Assembly: GCF_022827545.1 (NCBI RefSeq)
Contig: NZ_CP094669.1
Coordinates: 2,446,001-2,510,000 of the forward strand
DNA from: Hymenobacter tibetensis
GTDB taxonomy: Bacteria; Bacteroidota; Bacteroidia; Cytophagales; Hymenobacteraceae
Direction: 5' to 3'
DNA: 64,000 nucleotides
Shown here: in pieces, positions 1 to 10,538 of the stretch
Numbering within the stretch: position 1 is the stretch's first letter
How the letters are laid out: each line of letters starts with the position of its first letter
The notes under the pieces: model-generated
Told to the model about the DNA's origin: nothing
What the model saw: only the letters and a program-made list of their open reading frames with translations
Database searches by the model: none
Made by a program: the position numbers and the translations under genes

Positions 1-1563
<1,563 letters not shown>

Positions 1564-1592
1564 TCGAAAAGCTAAGCGTTTTGGCTTATTAG

Positions 1593-1600
1593 CAAAGGTA
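1593..1600 (-). promoter_or_regulatory. Bacteroidota -7 promoter element for pcrA
   Basis: The minus strand reads TACCTTTG, a perfect match to TAnnTTTG, 30 bp upstream of the helicase ATG. No TTG lies at the ideal 19-21 bp further upstream; the nearest candidate is 16 bp away. The -7 element is seen directly; promoter function is inferred. Confidence 0.5.
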
Positions 1601-1766
1601 CGGCTTTCATGCGGCCCAACGAAGCAGGAACTCCGGGTTTCCGCAGTAGATACGTTGTCATTGGCTGCTGCCGAGCTACGCCGAGGAGTACGCAGCAACA
1701 GACCGTGCTTCGGTACATAGCAGGTGGAAAGAAGTCGCACTTAGCTTTTTGCGTGACTCCCACGAA

Positions 1767-1798
1767 TTGCGGACGCACGAACGGCAATTGTATCTTTG
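1767..1798 (+). promoter_or_regulatory. Full Bacteroidota promoter, probably giving a leaderless mRNA
   Basis: TTG at 1767-1769, a 21-bp spacer, then TATCTTTG at 1791-1798. This matches the Bacteroidota sigma-70 consensus in both elements and in spacing. Transcription would start about 4-7 bases after the -7 box, at or next to the GTG at 1803. The glycosyltransferase mRNA may therefore have little or no leader. Confidence 0.65.
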
Positions 1799-1802
1799 CT
1801 GC

Positions 1803-2981
1803 GTGAATCCCCCTGAGTCTGCCGTTGCTTCCGTTGCCGCTTCTGCCGCGAAGTTTCCGTTGTCGTTGCTGTGCTTGTCGGCGAGTTGGGGCGGGCTAGA
1901 ACTGAACACCGTGCGCTTCGCCGAGTGGATGCACCGCCGCGGTTGGCCCGTGCAGGTGATTACGCTGCCTGATTCCCCTATAGCCGTTCGAGCCGAAGCA
2001 CTTGCCTTGCCAGTGGTTTGCCTCACTAACCGTTGGAAAGCCTTGGATGTTCCCGCTGCTGGTCAGCTGGCTCGCGTTATGCTAGCCTATGGTACACGGG
2101 TGCTTATCGTCACTAGGAACGGAGATTTGGGGCTGGCAGTGCTCTGCAAAAAGGTGCACATGCCTACGCTGAAGCTGGTATATCAGCAGCATATGCAGCT
2201 AGGCTTGGCAAAGCGTGGCCTTATCCACACGGTGCGCTACAATGCCGTAGACGCGTGGCTTTCCCCGTTGCCCGGCCTGGCACGACAGGTGTTGGAGAAA
2301 ACTCGATTCAGCGCCGAGCGCCTGCACGTGGTACCGCTAGGCATAGAGCTAGAGAAGTTTGCTGATCCGACGCTAACCCGCACACGTGCTCGGCAACAAT
2401 TGCATCTACAACTGCCTACGGGTGCCGTGTTGCTGGGTGTTATCGGCCGGTTTGATGATGGCAAGGGCCAGGATTTTGTGGTCGAGGAATTGGCCGTTTT
2501 GCGCAGAAAGCACCCAACTGTTCCCTTACACCTGCTGTTAGTGGGCGAGTCGACGCGCAACGAGGGCAATGCCTACCGGGAAGCAGTACTACGCCGGATA
2601 CAGGAATTGGGCTTGACTGAGGTGGTGCACATTCGGGAATTCACGTCGCAGCCGGAAGTAGCGTACCGCGCCCTCGATATATCCATCACCGGCTCCACCA
2701 ACGAAACCTACGGCATGGTCACAATTGAAGCCATGGCCGCAGGGCTGCCAGTGGTAGCTACCGCCACCGGCGGCACCCTGGAAATAGTGGACGATGGCCG
2801 CACGGGCCTGTTGTTCCCCCTGCGCGACGCCGGTGCGTTCGAGGCTGCCATTGGCCGGTTGTTGATGGCACCGGAGTTACGGCAACTGTTGGCTAAACAG
2901 GCGCAGGCCGTTTCGTTGGCTACGTATTCGCATCATCGGCAGTGCCAGCTGACCGAAGAGGTGCTGTTCAGGCTACAGTAA
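1803..2981 (+). CDS. Glycosyltransferase family 4 protein
   Basis: Retaining GT-B glycosyltransferase that moves a sugar from a nucleotide-sugar to an acceptor; the sugar and acceptor cannot be told. Seen: an N-terminal half with the GGLELNTVRFAEWM pattern typical of GT4 acceptor domains, then a C-terminal donor domain with GVIGRFDDGKGQDF, a PEVAYRALDI segment, and the GT4 E(x7)E signature in ETYGMVTIEAMAAGLPVV, followed by GG(T)xEIV. About 392 residues, a normal length. An in-frame ATG at 1749 lies upstream of the promoter, so GTG 1803 is preferred. The gene stands alone between a divergent helicase and an independently promoted DUF3109 gene. It may act in lipopolysaccharide or capsule synthesis, but nothing nearby shows which. 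Confidence 0.85.
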   Translation: MNPPESAVASVAASAAKFPLSLLCLSASWGGLELNTVRFAEWMHRRGWPVQVITLPDSPIAVRAEALALPVVCLTNRWKALDVPAAGQLARVMLAYGTRVLIVTRNGDLGLAVLCKKVHMPTLKLVYQQHMQLGLAKRGLIHTVRYNAVDAWLSPLPGLARQVLEKTRFSAERLHVVPLGIELEKFADPTLTRTRARQQLHLQLPTGAVLLGVIGRFDDGKGQDFVVEELAVLRRKHPTVPLHLLLVGESTRNEGNAYREAVLRRIQELGLTEVVHIREFTSQPEVAYRALDISITGSTNETYGMVTIEAMAAGLPVVATATGGTLEIVDDGRTGLLFPLRDAGAFEAAIGRLLMAPELRQLLAKQAQAVSLATYSHHRQCQLTEEVLFRLQ

Positions 2982-2986
2982 TTGGG

Positions 2987-2994
2987 TATCTTTG
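2987..2994 (+). promoter_or_regulatory. -7 promoter element for the DUF3109 gene
   Basis: TATCTTTG, a perfect TAnnTTTG, begins 5 bp after the glycosyltransferase stop and about 107 bp before the next ATG. No clear TTG lies at 19-21 bp upstream. It would give a leader of roughly 100 nt in which I recognised no riboswitch. Confidence 0.45.
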
Positions 2995-3100
2995 CAGTTA
3001 CTCTATTGGCGGAGGAACGCAAAAGTTGACCGATGCAGTTGTGAAGAACTACGCCTGCTATCCTTCTTGAACCCTTCGCCGCGCTCAGCAGCAACCCACT

Positions 3101-3682
3101 ATGATCATCATTCAAAACACTGTCATCTCTGATGACATTCGGGACAACTTTTTCGTTTGCAACCTGGAAGCTTGCAAAGGCGCCTGCTGCGTGGAAGGCG
3201 ACTTAGGCGCACCCCTGGAGGAAGACGAGCTAAAGATTCTCGAAGCGGAATATCAGCACATCAAGCCCTTCCTTACCGAAGCCGGCCAGCAGGCCATCGA
3301 GCAGCAGGGCCTCTACATCAAGGATTGGGAAGGCGACTATAGCACCACTACCATCAACGACCGGGAGTGCGCTTATGCATTGTATGACGAGCGAGGCATT
3401 CTGAAGTGTGGTATTGAGCAGGCTTATCTAGCGGGTGCTACCAGCTTCAAGAAGCCCGTCAGCTGCCACTTATACCCCATCCGCATTACCAAGTACGAAG
3501 GCTTCGAAGCCCTGAACTACGACCGGTGGGGCATTTGCAACCCAGCTTGCTCGTTCGGCGCCAACTTGGGCATGCGGGTGTATCAGTTTCTGAAGGAGCC
3601 GCTGGTTCGCAAGTACGGGGAGGAGTGGTACGGCGAGTTGGTGCAAGAGATTGAGACCAACAACCCATCCGCCAAAGCATAA
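3101..3682 (+). CDS. DUF3109 family cysteine-rich protein
   Basis: A 193-residue cytoplasmic protein of the DUF3109 family, distantly related to the YkgJ zinc/iron-chelating group. Its biochemical role is not established. Seen: an N-terminal cysteine patch ([11 protein letters not shown], residues 21-31), further cysteines in [19 protein letters not shown], the SCHLYPIR motif, and a late ICNPACSFG pair. These positions fit a metal- or cluster-binding site. The ATG at 3101 gives the normal family N-terminus. It has its own -7 element and ends at a strong terminator, so it is probably monocistronic. The family assignment is firm; the function is unknown. Confidence 0.85.
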   Translation: MIIIQNTVISDDIRDNFFVCNLEACKGACCVEGDLGAPLEEDELKILEAEYQHIKPFLTEAGQQAIEQQGLYIKDWEGDYSTTTINDRECAYALYDERGILKCGIEQAYLAGATSFKKPVSCHLYPIRITKYEGFEALNYDRWGICNPACSFGANLGMRVYQFLKEPLVRKYGEEWYGELVQEIETNNPSAKA

Positions 3683-3694
3683 ATTCTTAATGAG

Positions 3695-3723
3695 AAAGGC
3701 CGACTGTACAGTCGGCCTTTTTT
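3695..3723 (+). terminator. Rho-independent terminator, perfect 26-bp palindrome
   Basis: Positions 3695-3720 form a perfect palindrome with 13-bp arms, beginning AAAGGCCGACTGT, followed by further Ts, 12 bp after the DUF3109 stop. In RNA the central bases form the loop. It reads as a terminator on either strand. Confidence 0.85.
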
Positions 3724-3755
3724 GTAGTGTTATAGCGTGTTACCTACTTCTGGCT

Positions 3756-4241
3756 ATGGAAGAGTTCTACTTAAGTAAGGTGCTATCAACCGCACAGATT
3801 CAGGAGTGCTTTCGGGATGCGATGCCAAGCCTCACTGTGTTCGAGTGGGCCATGATGATAGGCGACCAAGAGCCGATGGAATTCGATTCTGCGGATCCGA
3901 TGCATATCTTTTTCGAAGCTAGTACGTCAGAGGTGCCCCAGTTTCCGCAGCATGTTGCTCTTTACAGAACGCCTAACGAAGATTGGGAGGCAAGATCCTT
4001 ATGGTTAGGCCAAAAACTTTCCGCTACGTATGGGATGGCTGTACTGGTACCGTTTACCCATCCAGCGCAACCACACTATCCCTATTATGACATCGTGTTT
4101 CAGGATGGTTCGCCTTACTTAGCGGATGACAGCGAGACGGAGTTTGGAGAGCCAGACGCTAAACCAGTGCAGATATTGGAGGTCTACGCCCTGCCTGAAG
4201 TGCACTTTGATACGTGTGGCAACTTACGCAACACCCCCTAG
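3756..4241 (+). CDS. Hypothetical protein
   Basis: 161 residues beginning MEEFYLSKVL, with no signal peptide or membrane segment. Rich in acidic and aromatic residues (for example HIFFEAST, PYYDIVFQDGS), as in small cytosolic immunity- or SMI1-like proteins, but no family was recognised. An in-frame ATG at 3651 overlaps the previous gene and its terminator, so the ATG at 3756 is preferred. The last six codons and stop lie inside the left arm of a 27-bp inverted repeat, so the protein's C-terminal sequence is partly set by the terminator. Slightly more AT-rich than its neighbours. Convergent with accC. Confidence 0.6.
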   Translation: MEEFYLSKVLSTAQIQECFRDAMPSLTVFEWAMMIGDQEPMEFDSADPMHIFFEASTSEVPQFPQHVALYRTPNEDWEARSLWLGQKLSATYGMAVLVPFTHPAQPHYPYYDIVFQDGSPYLADDSETEFGEPDAKPVQILEVYALPEVHFDTCGNLRNTP

Positions 4242-4294
4242 AGAGAACCAACTAGTACGGTTGGCTTTCTCTAGGGGGTGTTGCGTAAGTTGCC
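4218..4294. terminator. Bidirectional terminator, 27-bp perfect inverted repeat between convergent genes
   Basis: Left arm 4218-4244 and right arm 4268-4294 are exact reverse complements (GGCAACTTACGC...). Pairing continues inward across 4245-4251/4261-4267 with one wobble and one mismatch, leaving a loop of about 9 nt. It overlaps the 3' end of the 3756 gene and lies 70 bp beyond the accC stop. There is no long T-run, so termination of both units is inferred from position and stem strength. Confidence 0.7.
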
Positions 4295-4364
4295 AATCGG
4301 TCGGCGTGTTAAGCTGGTATTTGCAGTTCAACCAAACATCATGGTTTGGCTTGAAACCAGTGGC

Positions 4365-5711
4365 TTACAACTCTGAAAAGTCAAATGACGTCTCCAAAAA
4401 TTTAGTCGTGAAGTCGCCGTCCTGGAAGTTCTTGTTATCCATGAGCGCCAAGTGGAATGGGATAGTCGTTTTCACGCCTTCCACTACAAACTCACTCAAC
4501 GCCCGCTTCATTTTTACAATGCATTCCTGGCGGGTTTGCGCTACGGTAATGAGCTTGGCTATCATCGAATCATAGTTCGATGGGATGGTATAGCCCGCGT
4601 ACACGTGCGTATCAACCCGAACGCCGTGGCCGCCGGGGATGTGGAGCGTGGTGATTTTGCCAGGGGAGGGTCGGAAATCCTTGGTTGGATCTTCGGCGTT
4701 GATGCGGCACTCCATGGCGTGCATCTTGGGGTAATAGTTGTGGCCAGAAATCGGGATGCCGGCTGCCACTTTTATCTGCTCCTTGATGAGGTCATAGTTT
4801 ACAATCTCCTCGGTCACGGGGTGTTCCACCTGAATGCGGGTGTTCATCTCCATGAAGTAGAAGTCACGGTTTTTGTCGACTAGGAACTCGATGGTACCCA
4901 CACCCTCGTAACCGATGGCAGAAGCTCCAGCTACGGCAGCAGAGCCCATCCGTTCGCGCAGTTCCTCGGTCATGAAGGGGGAAGGTGCTTCTTCCACCAG
5001 CTTTTGGTGGCGGCGCTGAATCGAGCAGTCACGCTCCGAGAGGTGGCAAACGCGGCCATATTGGTCGCCGCACACCTGTATCTCGATGTGACGCGGCTCC
5101 TCTACAAACTTTTCCAGGTACACACCGTCGTTGCCGAAGGCTGCTTTGGCTTCCGTACGAGCATCATTCCAAGCTTTTTCGAAGTCGTCTTCGGTAGGGA
5201 TGATACGCATACCACGTCCGCCACCGCCAGCCGTAGCCTTCAGAATGACGGGGTACTTGATTTTGGCCGCTACTTTCTTGCCTTGCTCCACTGATTCCAG
5301 CAGTCCCACTGAACCTGGAATGCACGGTACACCCGCCTTGATCATGGTGGCTTTGGCGGAAGCTTTGTCACCCATTTGGTTGATCATCTCGGGCGTAGCA
5401 CCAATGAACTTGATGCCGTTTTCCTGGCACACGCGCGAAAACTCCGCGTTTTCACTCAAAAAACCGTAGCCCGGATGGATAGCATCGGCGTTGGTTATTT
5501 CCGCTGCGGCTATCAGCGTGGGAATGCTGAGGTACGATTGTGAGGACGGAGGAGGCCCGATGCACACGGCCTCATCAGCAAAGCGTACGTGCAAACTTTC
5601 TTTGTCGGCGGTGGAATAAACAGCCACCGTTTTAATCCCCATTTCCTTGCAGGTCCGGATGATGCGCAGCGCAATTTCACCCCGGTTGGCAATCAGTATT
5701 TTTTTGAACAT
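4365..5711 (-). CDS. accC: Acetyl-CoA carboxylase biotin carboxylase subunit
   Basis: Catalyses ATP- and bicarbonate-dependent carboxylation of the biotin on AccB, the first step of malonyl-CoA formation. 448 residues, the normal length. Seen: N-terminal [15 protein letters not shown], biotin-carboxylase [13 protein letters not shown]-grasp glycine loop [12 protein letters not shown] near 158-169, catalytic [12 protein letters not shown], and [14 protein letters not shown] with its conserved Arg and Glu. The start ATG follows accB by 117 bp in the same direction, and accBC is probably cotranscribed behind fabH and efp. The carboxyltransferase subunits AccA and AccD are not in the window. No anomaly seen. 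Confidence 0.97.
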   Translation of the reverse strand: MFKKILIANRGEIALRIIRTCKEMGIKTVAVYSTADKESLHVRFADEAVCIGPPPSSQSYLSIPTLIAAAEITNADAIHPGYGFLSENAEFSRVCQENGIKFIGATPEMINQMGDKASAKATMIKAGVPCIPGSVGLLESVEQGKKVAAKIKYPVILKATAGGGGRGMRIIPTEDDFEKAWNDARTEAKAAFGNDGVYLEKFVEEPRHIEIQVCGDQYGRVCHLSERDCSIQRRHQKLVEEAPSPFMTEELRERMGSAAVAGASAIGYEGVGTIEFLVDKNRDFYFMEMNTRIQVEHPVTEEIVNYDLIKEQIKVAAGIPISGHNYYPKMHAMECRINAEDPTKDFRPSPGKITTLHIPGGHGVRVDTHVYAGYTIPSNYDSMIAKLITVAQTRQECIVKMKRALSEFVVEGVKTTIPFHLALMDNKNFQDGDFTTKFLETSFDFSEL

Positions 5712-5828
5712 TGGGTCTTGAGGGCTAAAGGTCTTGGGGTCTCGCGGAAAAGGAAAAGGGCCTTACGAACTAAGAGCTAGCCGTATAGGCGGCACCCCAA
5801 GTTCCCAAGACCCCAAAAACCCAATAAA

Positions 5829-6314
5829 TTACATCGGCTCAATCAGGAACAAAGGCTGATCGTATTCCACTGGCGAGGCATTTTCCACCATCGCCTTTAC
5901 AATGCGTCCTGATGCTTCGGCCTCTATTTCGTTGAACAGTTTCATGGCTTCGATGATACAAATCACCTGGCCTTTCTCCACCAAATCACCTACCTGCACG
6001 AAAGCCGGCGTATCAGGGCTGCTGCTGCGGTAGAAGGTGCCAATCATGGGAGCCTTCAGGGGCACGTAATTATCGGCGGCTGGCGCAGCGGCGGCTGGCG
6101 CGGCCGGCGTTGCTGGGGCGGGAGCGGGAGCTGCCGCTGGTGCTGCCGGAGCCGCGGCGGGAGCAGGAGCTGCCGAAGACGACATGCTAACCACCGGCTT
6201 GTAGCTGGGTTCGCGCTGCACGGAGATTTTAAACTCCTCCGTTTCGATGTTGACTTTGTTGAGGCCCGACTTCGCAATGAAGTCGATGAGTTCCTGGAGT
6301 TCCTTGGCTTTCAT
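5829..6314 (-). CDS. accB: Acetyl-CoA carboxylase biotin carboxyl carrier protein
   Basis: Carries the biotin that shuttles CO2 between AccC and the carboxyltransferase. 161 residues: an N-terminal helical domain (MKAKELQELI), a long Ala/Pro linker at about 47-80, then the biotinyl domain with the acceptor lysine in EAMKLFN at residue 125. The ATG at 6314 is chosen because it begins the typical BCCP N-terminus. A second in-frame ATG at 6359 would add 15 residues and overlap efp by about 20 bp. Translational coupling to efp is possible either way. The linker is almost pure Ala/Pro and is expected to be flexible. Confidence 0.96.
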   Translation of the reverse strand: MKAKELQELIDFIAKSGLNKVNIETEEFKISVQREPSYKPVVSMSSSAAPAPAAAPAAPAAAPAPAPATPAAPAAAAPAADNYVPLKAPMIGTFYRSSSPDTPAFVQVGDLVEKGQVICIIEAMKLFNEIEAEASGRIVKAMVENASPVEYDQPLFLIEPM

Positions 6315-6339
6315 GGCGGCGCTTGACTTGCTGGGGTGC

Positions 6340-6903
6340 TTACTTGACTCTTTCGACATAGGAGTAGTCGCTGGTCTTGACGCGAATTTTAGTATCAGTG
6401 TCGATGAACAGCGGCACCTGAATCCGGGCCCCGGTCTCAACGATGGCAGGCTTGAGCGTGTTGGTAGCCGTGTCTCCTTTCAAACCAGGCTCGGTATAGG
6501 TCACCATCAGCTCGACAGTGGTAGGCAGTTCAGCGGTGAGCGGCTGCTCGGTTTCGGCATGAAACAGGATGGTAGCTTCCTGGCCTTCTTTCATCAAGTC
6601 AGCGAAGGGTACCATGGCCTCGGGCAGTACCACTTGCTCGAAGGTAGCATTATCCATGAAGGTAAAGCCGTAATCATCCTTGAATAGGTACTGATGCGGG
6701 CGCTGCTCTACGCGAGCTGTTTCCACTTTCACCCCGGCGTTGAAAGTGTTGTCGAGCACTTTGCCGGTTTTGATGTTGCGAAGCTTGGTGCGCACGAAGG
6801 CGGGACCTTTACCAGGTTTCACGTGCTGAAACTCGGTGATGACGTGCAACTCGCCGTTGTAGTTCAGCACGAGGCCGTTGCGGAAATCTGCGGTAGTAGC
6901 CAT
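6340..6903 (-). CDS. efp: Translation elongation factor P
   Basis: Relieves ribosomes stalled at polyproline stretches by binding between the P and E sites. 187 residues, standard length. Seen: KOW-like N-terminal domain with the loop VKPGKGPAF, in which Lys32 is at the position usually modified, and the C-terminal signature region near GDTATNTLKPA...GARIQVPLFI. A Lys at the tip fits lysylation- or aminopentanol-type modification rather than the arginine rhamnosylation type; no modification gene was seen here. It sits between fabH and accB. A 209-bp gap and a hairpin separate it from fabH, so efp-accB-accC may have its own promoter. Confidence 0.96.
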   Translation of the reverse strand: MATTADFRNGLVLNYNGELHVITEFQHVKPGKGPAFVRTKLRNIKTGKVLDNTFNAGVKVETARVEQRPHQYLFKDDYGFTFMDNATFEQVVLPEAMVPFADLMKEGQEATILFHAETEQPLTAELPTTVELMVTYTEPGLKGDTATNTLKPAIVETGARIQVPLFIDTDTKIRVKTSDYSYVERVK

Positions 6904-7033
6904 TTTTTAAGCGGGTAGCAGCAGCGGACAGCTGGTTGCTTTTTGTGAATGGTGGGCTGGTGAATGAAATCGTGAGTAGCGGGTGAAGTTGCAGCAGACA
7001 ACTAGTAATCGTTGTTCGCACCCCTTCTAACCG

Positions 7034-7069
7034 AACGTGCCGTCCCGAAAAGTGGCGGGACGGCACGTT
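7034..7069 (-). terminator. Strong hairpin between fabH and efp
   Basis: Exact 13-bp arms (AACGTGCCGTCCC at 7034-7046 and its reverse complement at 7057-7069) with a 10-nt loop, 44 bp after the fabH stop. No clear T-run follows on the minus strand. It could be a terminator, a processing site, or a stabiliser that sets relative expression of fabH and efp. Confidence 0.5.
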
Positions 7070-7112
7070 GGGAGTGCAAGTATAGAAGTTTTCCGCGTCC
7101 GGGCCGTCAGGA

Positions 7113-8126
7113 TTAACTAATGGCCGGTCCAGGCTTGGGGTCATAGGCCCATTTGAGGTAGATAGAACCCCAGGTGAACCCACCGCCGAAAGCCGCTAAA
7201 ACTAGGTTGTCGCCTTGGTGTAGTTGCGATTCGTAATCGGCAAGGCACAGCGGAATGGTAGCATTGGTGGTGTTGCCGTAGCGCTGAATATTAAGCATCA
7301 CCTTTTCTGGGCCCACGCCCATCCGATGGGCCGTAGCATCAATAATGCGCTTGTTGGCTTGGTGAGGGACCAGCCAGGCCACGTCGTCATTGGTCAAATG
7401 GTTGCGTTCCATCACCTGCGCAGCTACGTTGGCCATGTTGGTCACGGCGAACTTGAATACCGTAGCGCCTTCCTGGTGGATGAAATGCTCCCGGTTGGCT
7501 ACTGTCTCGCTAGATGGCGGCCGGCGGCTGCCCCCCGCTTTCTGGTAGAGGTACTGCTCGCCGGTACCATCGGTACGAAGTACTTGGTCGAGCAGGCCGT
7601 AGCCTTCGGTGCTCGGCTCAAGCAATACTGCACCAGCCCCATCACCGAAGATGATGCAATTCGCACGGTCAGTGTAGTCAACAATAGCCGACATTTTATC
7701 GGCTCCTACCACCACTACTTTCTTGTAGGTACCCGTTTGGATGTATTGTGCGCCGGTTGCCAGCGCAAACAAGAAGCCGGAGCAAGCGGCTTGCATATCA
7801 AAGCTGAATGCCTGGGTAATGCCCGCTGCTGCCGAAATAATGTTAGCCGTAGCAGGGAAGACGAGGTCAGGAGTGGTAGTCGAGCAAATCAGCAAGTCGA
7901 TTTCCTCGGGCTTGGTACCCGTTTTAGCAAGCAGCTGCTGCACTGCCTTGGTGCCCATTACCGAAGTGCCCTGGTTTTCGCCTTTTAAAATGCGACGCTC
8001 CTTAATGCCCGTGCGAGTCGTGATCCACTCGTCAGTGGTATCCACCATCTTCTCGAGTTCTTGGTTCGTGAGCACGTAGTCGGGCACATAAGAACCCACT
8101 CCGGTAATAGCAGCGGTAATTTTCAT
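7113..8126 (-). CDS. fabH: Beta-ketoacyl-ACP synthase III
   Basis: Condenses acetyl-CoA or branched acyl-CoA with malonyl-ACP to start fatty-acid synthesis. 337 residues. The full catalytic triad is visible: Cys115 in AACSGF, His255 in PHQANKRI and Asn285 in YGNTTNA. The C-terminal glycine-rich [10 protein letters not shown] is also present. It follows plsX by 56 bp in the same direction, the conserved plsX-fabH pairing. The start ATG gives the usual [16 protein letters not shown]-terminus. No anomaly. Confidence 0.97.
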   Translation of the reverse strand: MKITAAITGVGSYVPDYVLTNQELEKMVDTTDEWITTRTGIKERRILKGENQGTSVMGTKAVQQLLAKTGTKPEEIDLLICSTTTPDLVFPATANIISAAAGITQAFSFDMQAACSGFLFALATGAQYIQTGTYKKVVVVGADKMSAIVDYTDRANCIIFGDGAGAVLLEPSTEGYGLLDQVLRTDGTGEQYLYQKAGGSRRPPSSETVANREHFIHQEGATVFKFAVTNMANVAAQVMERNHLTNDDVAWLVPHQANKRIIDATAHRMGVGPEKVMLNIQRYGNTTNATIPLCLADYESQLHQGDNLVLAAFGGGFTWGSIYLKWAYDPKPGPAIS

Positions 8127-8182
8127 TGAAGAAAAGCGGAAAACGCGGCAAGAAAAAATCCGGCCGGGGCCGGACTTAGTCG

Positions 8183-9124
8183 CTAAGACTTGAAGGTATT
8201 TTTTATCTGATCGGAGATGCCAGACTGCGCCATTTGGTATCCTTGGAGCAACATGTTGCAGATGGCCAAAGGAGTACTAACGCCGTGGCCAATAATGGCA
8301 TTATCGTTGATACCCAAAATAGGAGAGCCCCCAACAGCCTCGTAGTTGAACTTGTCGAAAAAGGCGTCACGCATCTGTTTTTCGGCCATAATCTCGTAGA
8401 TAGATTCGGCCATTTTCAGCATCACGTTACCGGTGTAACCGTCACAGACAATAACATCTGCTTTTTCATTGAAAAGGTCGCGCCCTTCAATATTGCCGAT
8501 GAAATTGAGGTGAGGGTTTACTTTCAGCAATTGATGTACTGCTTGGGTGAGGGTAGTACCCTTGCCTTCTTCTTCGCCCAAATTCATCAAGCCCACTTTG
8601 GGGTTGCTGATGCCTAGCACGTACTGGGCGTACAAAGAACCTAACTCACCGAATTGCTCCAGCATTTCAGGTTTGCATTCCGCATTGGCTCCTACGTCGA
8701 GCAGGATGCCCATACCGCCGTGCAGCTTCGGAACAAAGTTGGCAATAGCAGGGCGTAATACGCCGGGCACGGGCTTGACGCTAAACATAGCGCCTACCAG
8801 CATGGCACCCGTGTTGCCTGCCGAACAAAAGGCATCAACCTCGCCAGTGTGTAGCAGGCGGTAGCCCACAGCAATACTGGAATCCTGTTTTTGCTGATAC
8901 GCTTTGGCCGGGTGCTCCCCCATCTCAATTACTTGAGAGGCAGGTACTAGCGCAAGACTAGTGGCGGCTTCGCCATGCTGATCTAGGAGGGGGCGAACGG
9001 CTGCTTCTTGGCCGATAAGCACAATCTGGGCCTTGCCGGCTAGTTGTTGCGCGGCCAGTACCGCACCATCTACGGCGGCCTGGGGCGCAAAATCGCCCCC
9101 CATAGCGTCCAGGGCTATCTTCAT
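8183..9124 (-). CDS. plsX: Phosphate acyltransferase PlsX
   Basis: Makes acyl-phosphate from acyl-ACP, linking fatty-acid synthesis to phospholipid synthesis through PlsY. 313 residues, normal for the family. Seen: N-terminal [14 protein letters not shown], the [14 protein letters not shown] region, [23 protein letters not shown], and the C-terminal [15 protein letters not shown] and GGSPILGIN blocks. Downstream of rpmF by 105 bp in the same operon, followed by fabH. Confidence 0.97.
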   Translation of the reverse strand: MKIALDAMGGDFAPQAAVDGAVLAAQQLAGKAQIVLIGQEAAVRPLLDQHGEAATSLALVPASQVIEMGEHPAKAYQQKQDSSIAVGYRLLHTGEVDAFCSAGNTGAMLVGAMFSVKPVPGVLRPAIANFVPKLHGGMGILLDVGANAECKPEMLEQFGELGSLYAQYVLGISNPKVGLMNLGEEEGKGTTLTQAVHQLLKVNPHLNFIGNIEGRDLFNEKADVIVCDGYTGNVMLKMAESIYEIMAEKQMRDAFFDKFNYEAVGGSPILGINDNAIIGHGVSTPLAICNMLLQGYQMAQSGISDQIKNTFKS

Positions 9125-9229
9125 GTACGAGGTATCAAGGAGGAGTCTGGGAGAGGAACCTTACTCTACCGCCCAGCCTCTCTGCGTATGAGAGAAGGTG
9201 CCGGGAGGTAAAGAAAAGGGAAAACGCGG

Positions 9230-9457
9230 CTATTCTTCGTCGGTATCGGCAGCGGCGGCAGGAGCTGCTACCGGAGCGTAGCCCTTGATGGCTACTTTAC
9301 CGTGCAAATATAGGTCGCCATCTACCACGTACGCCTTGTGGCGGAGGTGCAGCTCACCAGTGTTTTGGCAAAGCGTAACTGCCTTTGGGGTTAGCTTGTC
9401 GTGGGTGCGACGCTTGTCGCGGCGAGTCGAGGATTGGCGTCTCTTAGGATGTGCCAT
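9230..9457 (-). CDS. rpmF: 50S ribosomal protein L32
   Basis: Small basic protein of the large ribosomal subunit. 75 residues beginning MAHPKRRQSSTRRDKRRTHD, the classic L32 start. Only one of the zinc-binding cysteines of C+ forms remains (TLCQNTGELHLRHK), so this is a C-minus type. The C-terminal tail is unusual: Ala/Pro-rich and ending in acidic ADTDEE. It is flanked by the DUF177 gene and plsX, the widely conserved arrangement. Confidence 0.96.
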   Translation of the reverse strand: MAHPKRRQSSTRRDKRRTHDKLTPKAVTLCQNTGELHLRHKAYVVDGDLYLHGKVAIKGYAPVAAPAAAADTDEE

Positions 9458-9517
9458 GAGTCAAAAAAATGTTGAATGGTAAGTGTTGCTTGGTTGAGTG
9501 AAAAGCGACTCAGGCGC

Positions 9518-10057
9518 TTAGTTGAGGTTGCGCAGCGCATTCCAGCGCGGGTCGGTTCCCTCGTCGTCATCTTCATCGTCCCCGGGTTGGCGAGTGGTGA
9601 AGATGAGTTTGGTTTCTGATTCCGGGTTTTCGTCGGGCTCGTTCTGGAAGCGCGGGTGCAGCTTCTTCATGGGCAGGGCCAACCCGATGTAATCGAACAG
9701 GTGCTGCGCCAGAGGAAGGATCTGCGTGTCGGGAGTGATTTGCAGCACATTGTCGTCGAGTTCTATTTCCCGGTCGCCGTAGCGTACCAATAGCTGCTCG
9801 TGCACGTCCACTTCCTGGTCGTATTCGTCTAGGCTCCGGTCGCAGGTGAGGCGTACGGTACCCGAAATGTCGAAGTTCAGTGTGAGCAAGCGGTCTGTTT
9901 TGATCAGTGTCACGTCCGCGTGGAGCTTGCCATCGGGAATGAGTTGCTGCTCGAACTGCTCGAAAAACTCACGATCTAGCTCGAACGCAAACTGGTGCGT
10001 TTTGTCGGCTAGTTTGGCAATAGCCAAGTCGTATTTAACGTTCTTCTTCACGGTCAA
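9518..10057 (-). CDS. DUF177 (YceD) family protein
   Basis: 179 residues of the YceD/DUF177 family, almost always encoded next to rpmF and linked in plants and bacteria to 23S rRNA accumulation; the exact activity is unknown. Seen: the core GTVRLTCDRSLDEYDQEV with the single conserved cysteine, a hydrophobic QHLFDYIGLALPMKK segment, and an acidic tail (GDDEDDDEGTDPRWNAL). The final DPRWNAL motif is a family hallmark. First gene of the operon, with a TACTTTTG element 15 bp upstream of the ATG. Confidence 0.9.
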   Translation of the reverse strand: MTVKKNVKYDLAIAKLADKTHQFAFELDREFFEQFEQQLIPDGKLHADVTLIKTDRLLTLNFDISGTVRLTCDRSLDEYDQEVDVHEQLLVRYGDREIELDDNVLQITPDTQILPLAQHLFDYIGLALPMKKLHPRFQNEPDENPESETKLIFTTRQPGDDEDDDEGTDPRWNALRNLN

Positions 10058-10071
10058 TTTATAGCAGGGGG

Positions 10072-10079
10072 CAAAAGTA
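10072..10079 (-). promoter_or_regulatory. -7 promoter element of the DUF177-rpmF-plsX-fabH operon
   Basis: The minus strand reads TACTTTTG, a perfect TAnnTTTG, 15 bp before the DUF177 ATG. Transcription would start about 10 nt before the ATG. No TTG was seen at the ideal distance. Confidence 0.5.
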
Positions 10080-10128
10080 GGAAGATTTTGCCGTTTAGTA
10101 AAAGCAGAGTCTAAAGCAAGGTGTGGCT

Positions 10129-10497
10129 TTAGGCGTTTTTCAAAATGAATTCTGGGGGAATACCTAGCCGCTCGTACAAGCGTTTGGCTAAGTCCAGCGT
10201 AACGCGGCGTTTGCCACTGAGGATCTGCGACAGGCGCCCGGCTGGTACTTCTAGCAGTTGCGCCAAGTCTTTTTGCTTGAGGCGCATTTGCTGACGCTTC
10301 AACTCAATCATATCCGCCAGGGAGGTGGGTAAGTTGGGTATGGGTAGCAAGCCTAGCTTGTCCTCGTAAGTATCGAGGGCAACAATCAACTCCCGGAATT
10401 CAGCCTCCAACACAGCGTTGCCCTCAAAACCAGCGGCTACCAGCGCATCCATGCGGCGCAACGCCGTGCGGTAGTCAGAAGGAGTTTGAAGAATCAT
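10129..10497 (-). CDS. HigA-like helix-turn-helix regulator (orphan antitoxin type)
   Basis: 122 residues. The N-terminal half (RTALRRMDALVAAGFEGNAV...) is a helical domain like HigA-type antitoxins encoded with HigB RNases. The C-terminal half is an XRE/HTH_3 DNA-binding domain at about 62-115 (LKQKDLAQLLEVPAGRLSQILSGKR read in parts, then LAKRLYERLGIPPE). No HigB-like reading frame lies within about 270 bp on either side, so the toxin is absent. The upstream region holds a complete promoter overlapped by an inverted repeat, which suggests autoregulation. It could be a solitary regulator or the remnant of a toxin-antitoxin pair. Confidence 0.8.
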   Translation of the reverse strand: MILQTPSDYRTALRRMDALVAAGFEGNAVLEAEFRELIVALDTYEDKLGLLPIPNLPTSLADMIELKRQQMRLKQKDLAQLLEVPAGRLSQILSGKRRVTLDLAKRLYERLGIPPEFILKNA

Positions 10498-10538
10498 AGA
10501 AGCAACAGAAACAGGATTCGGATTTGATTTAGCGGCTG

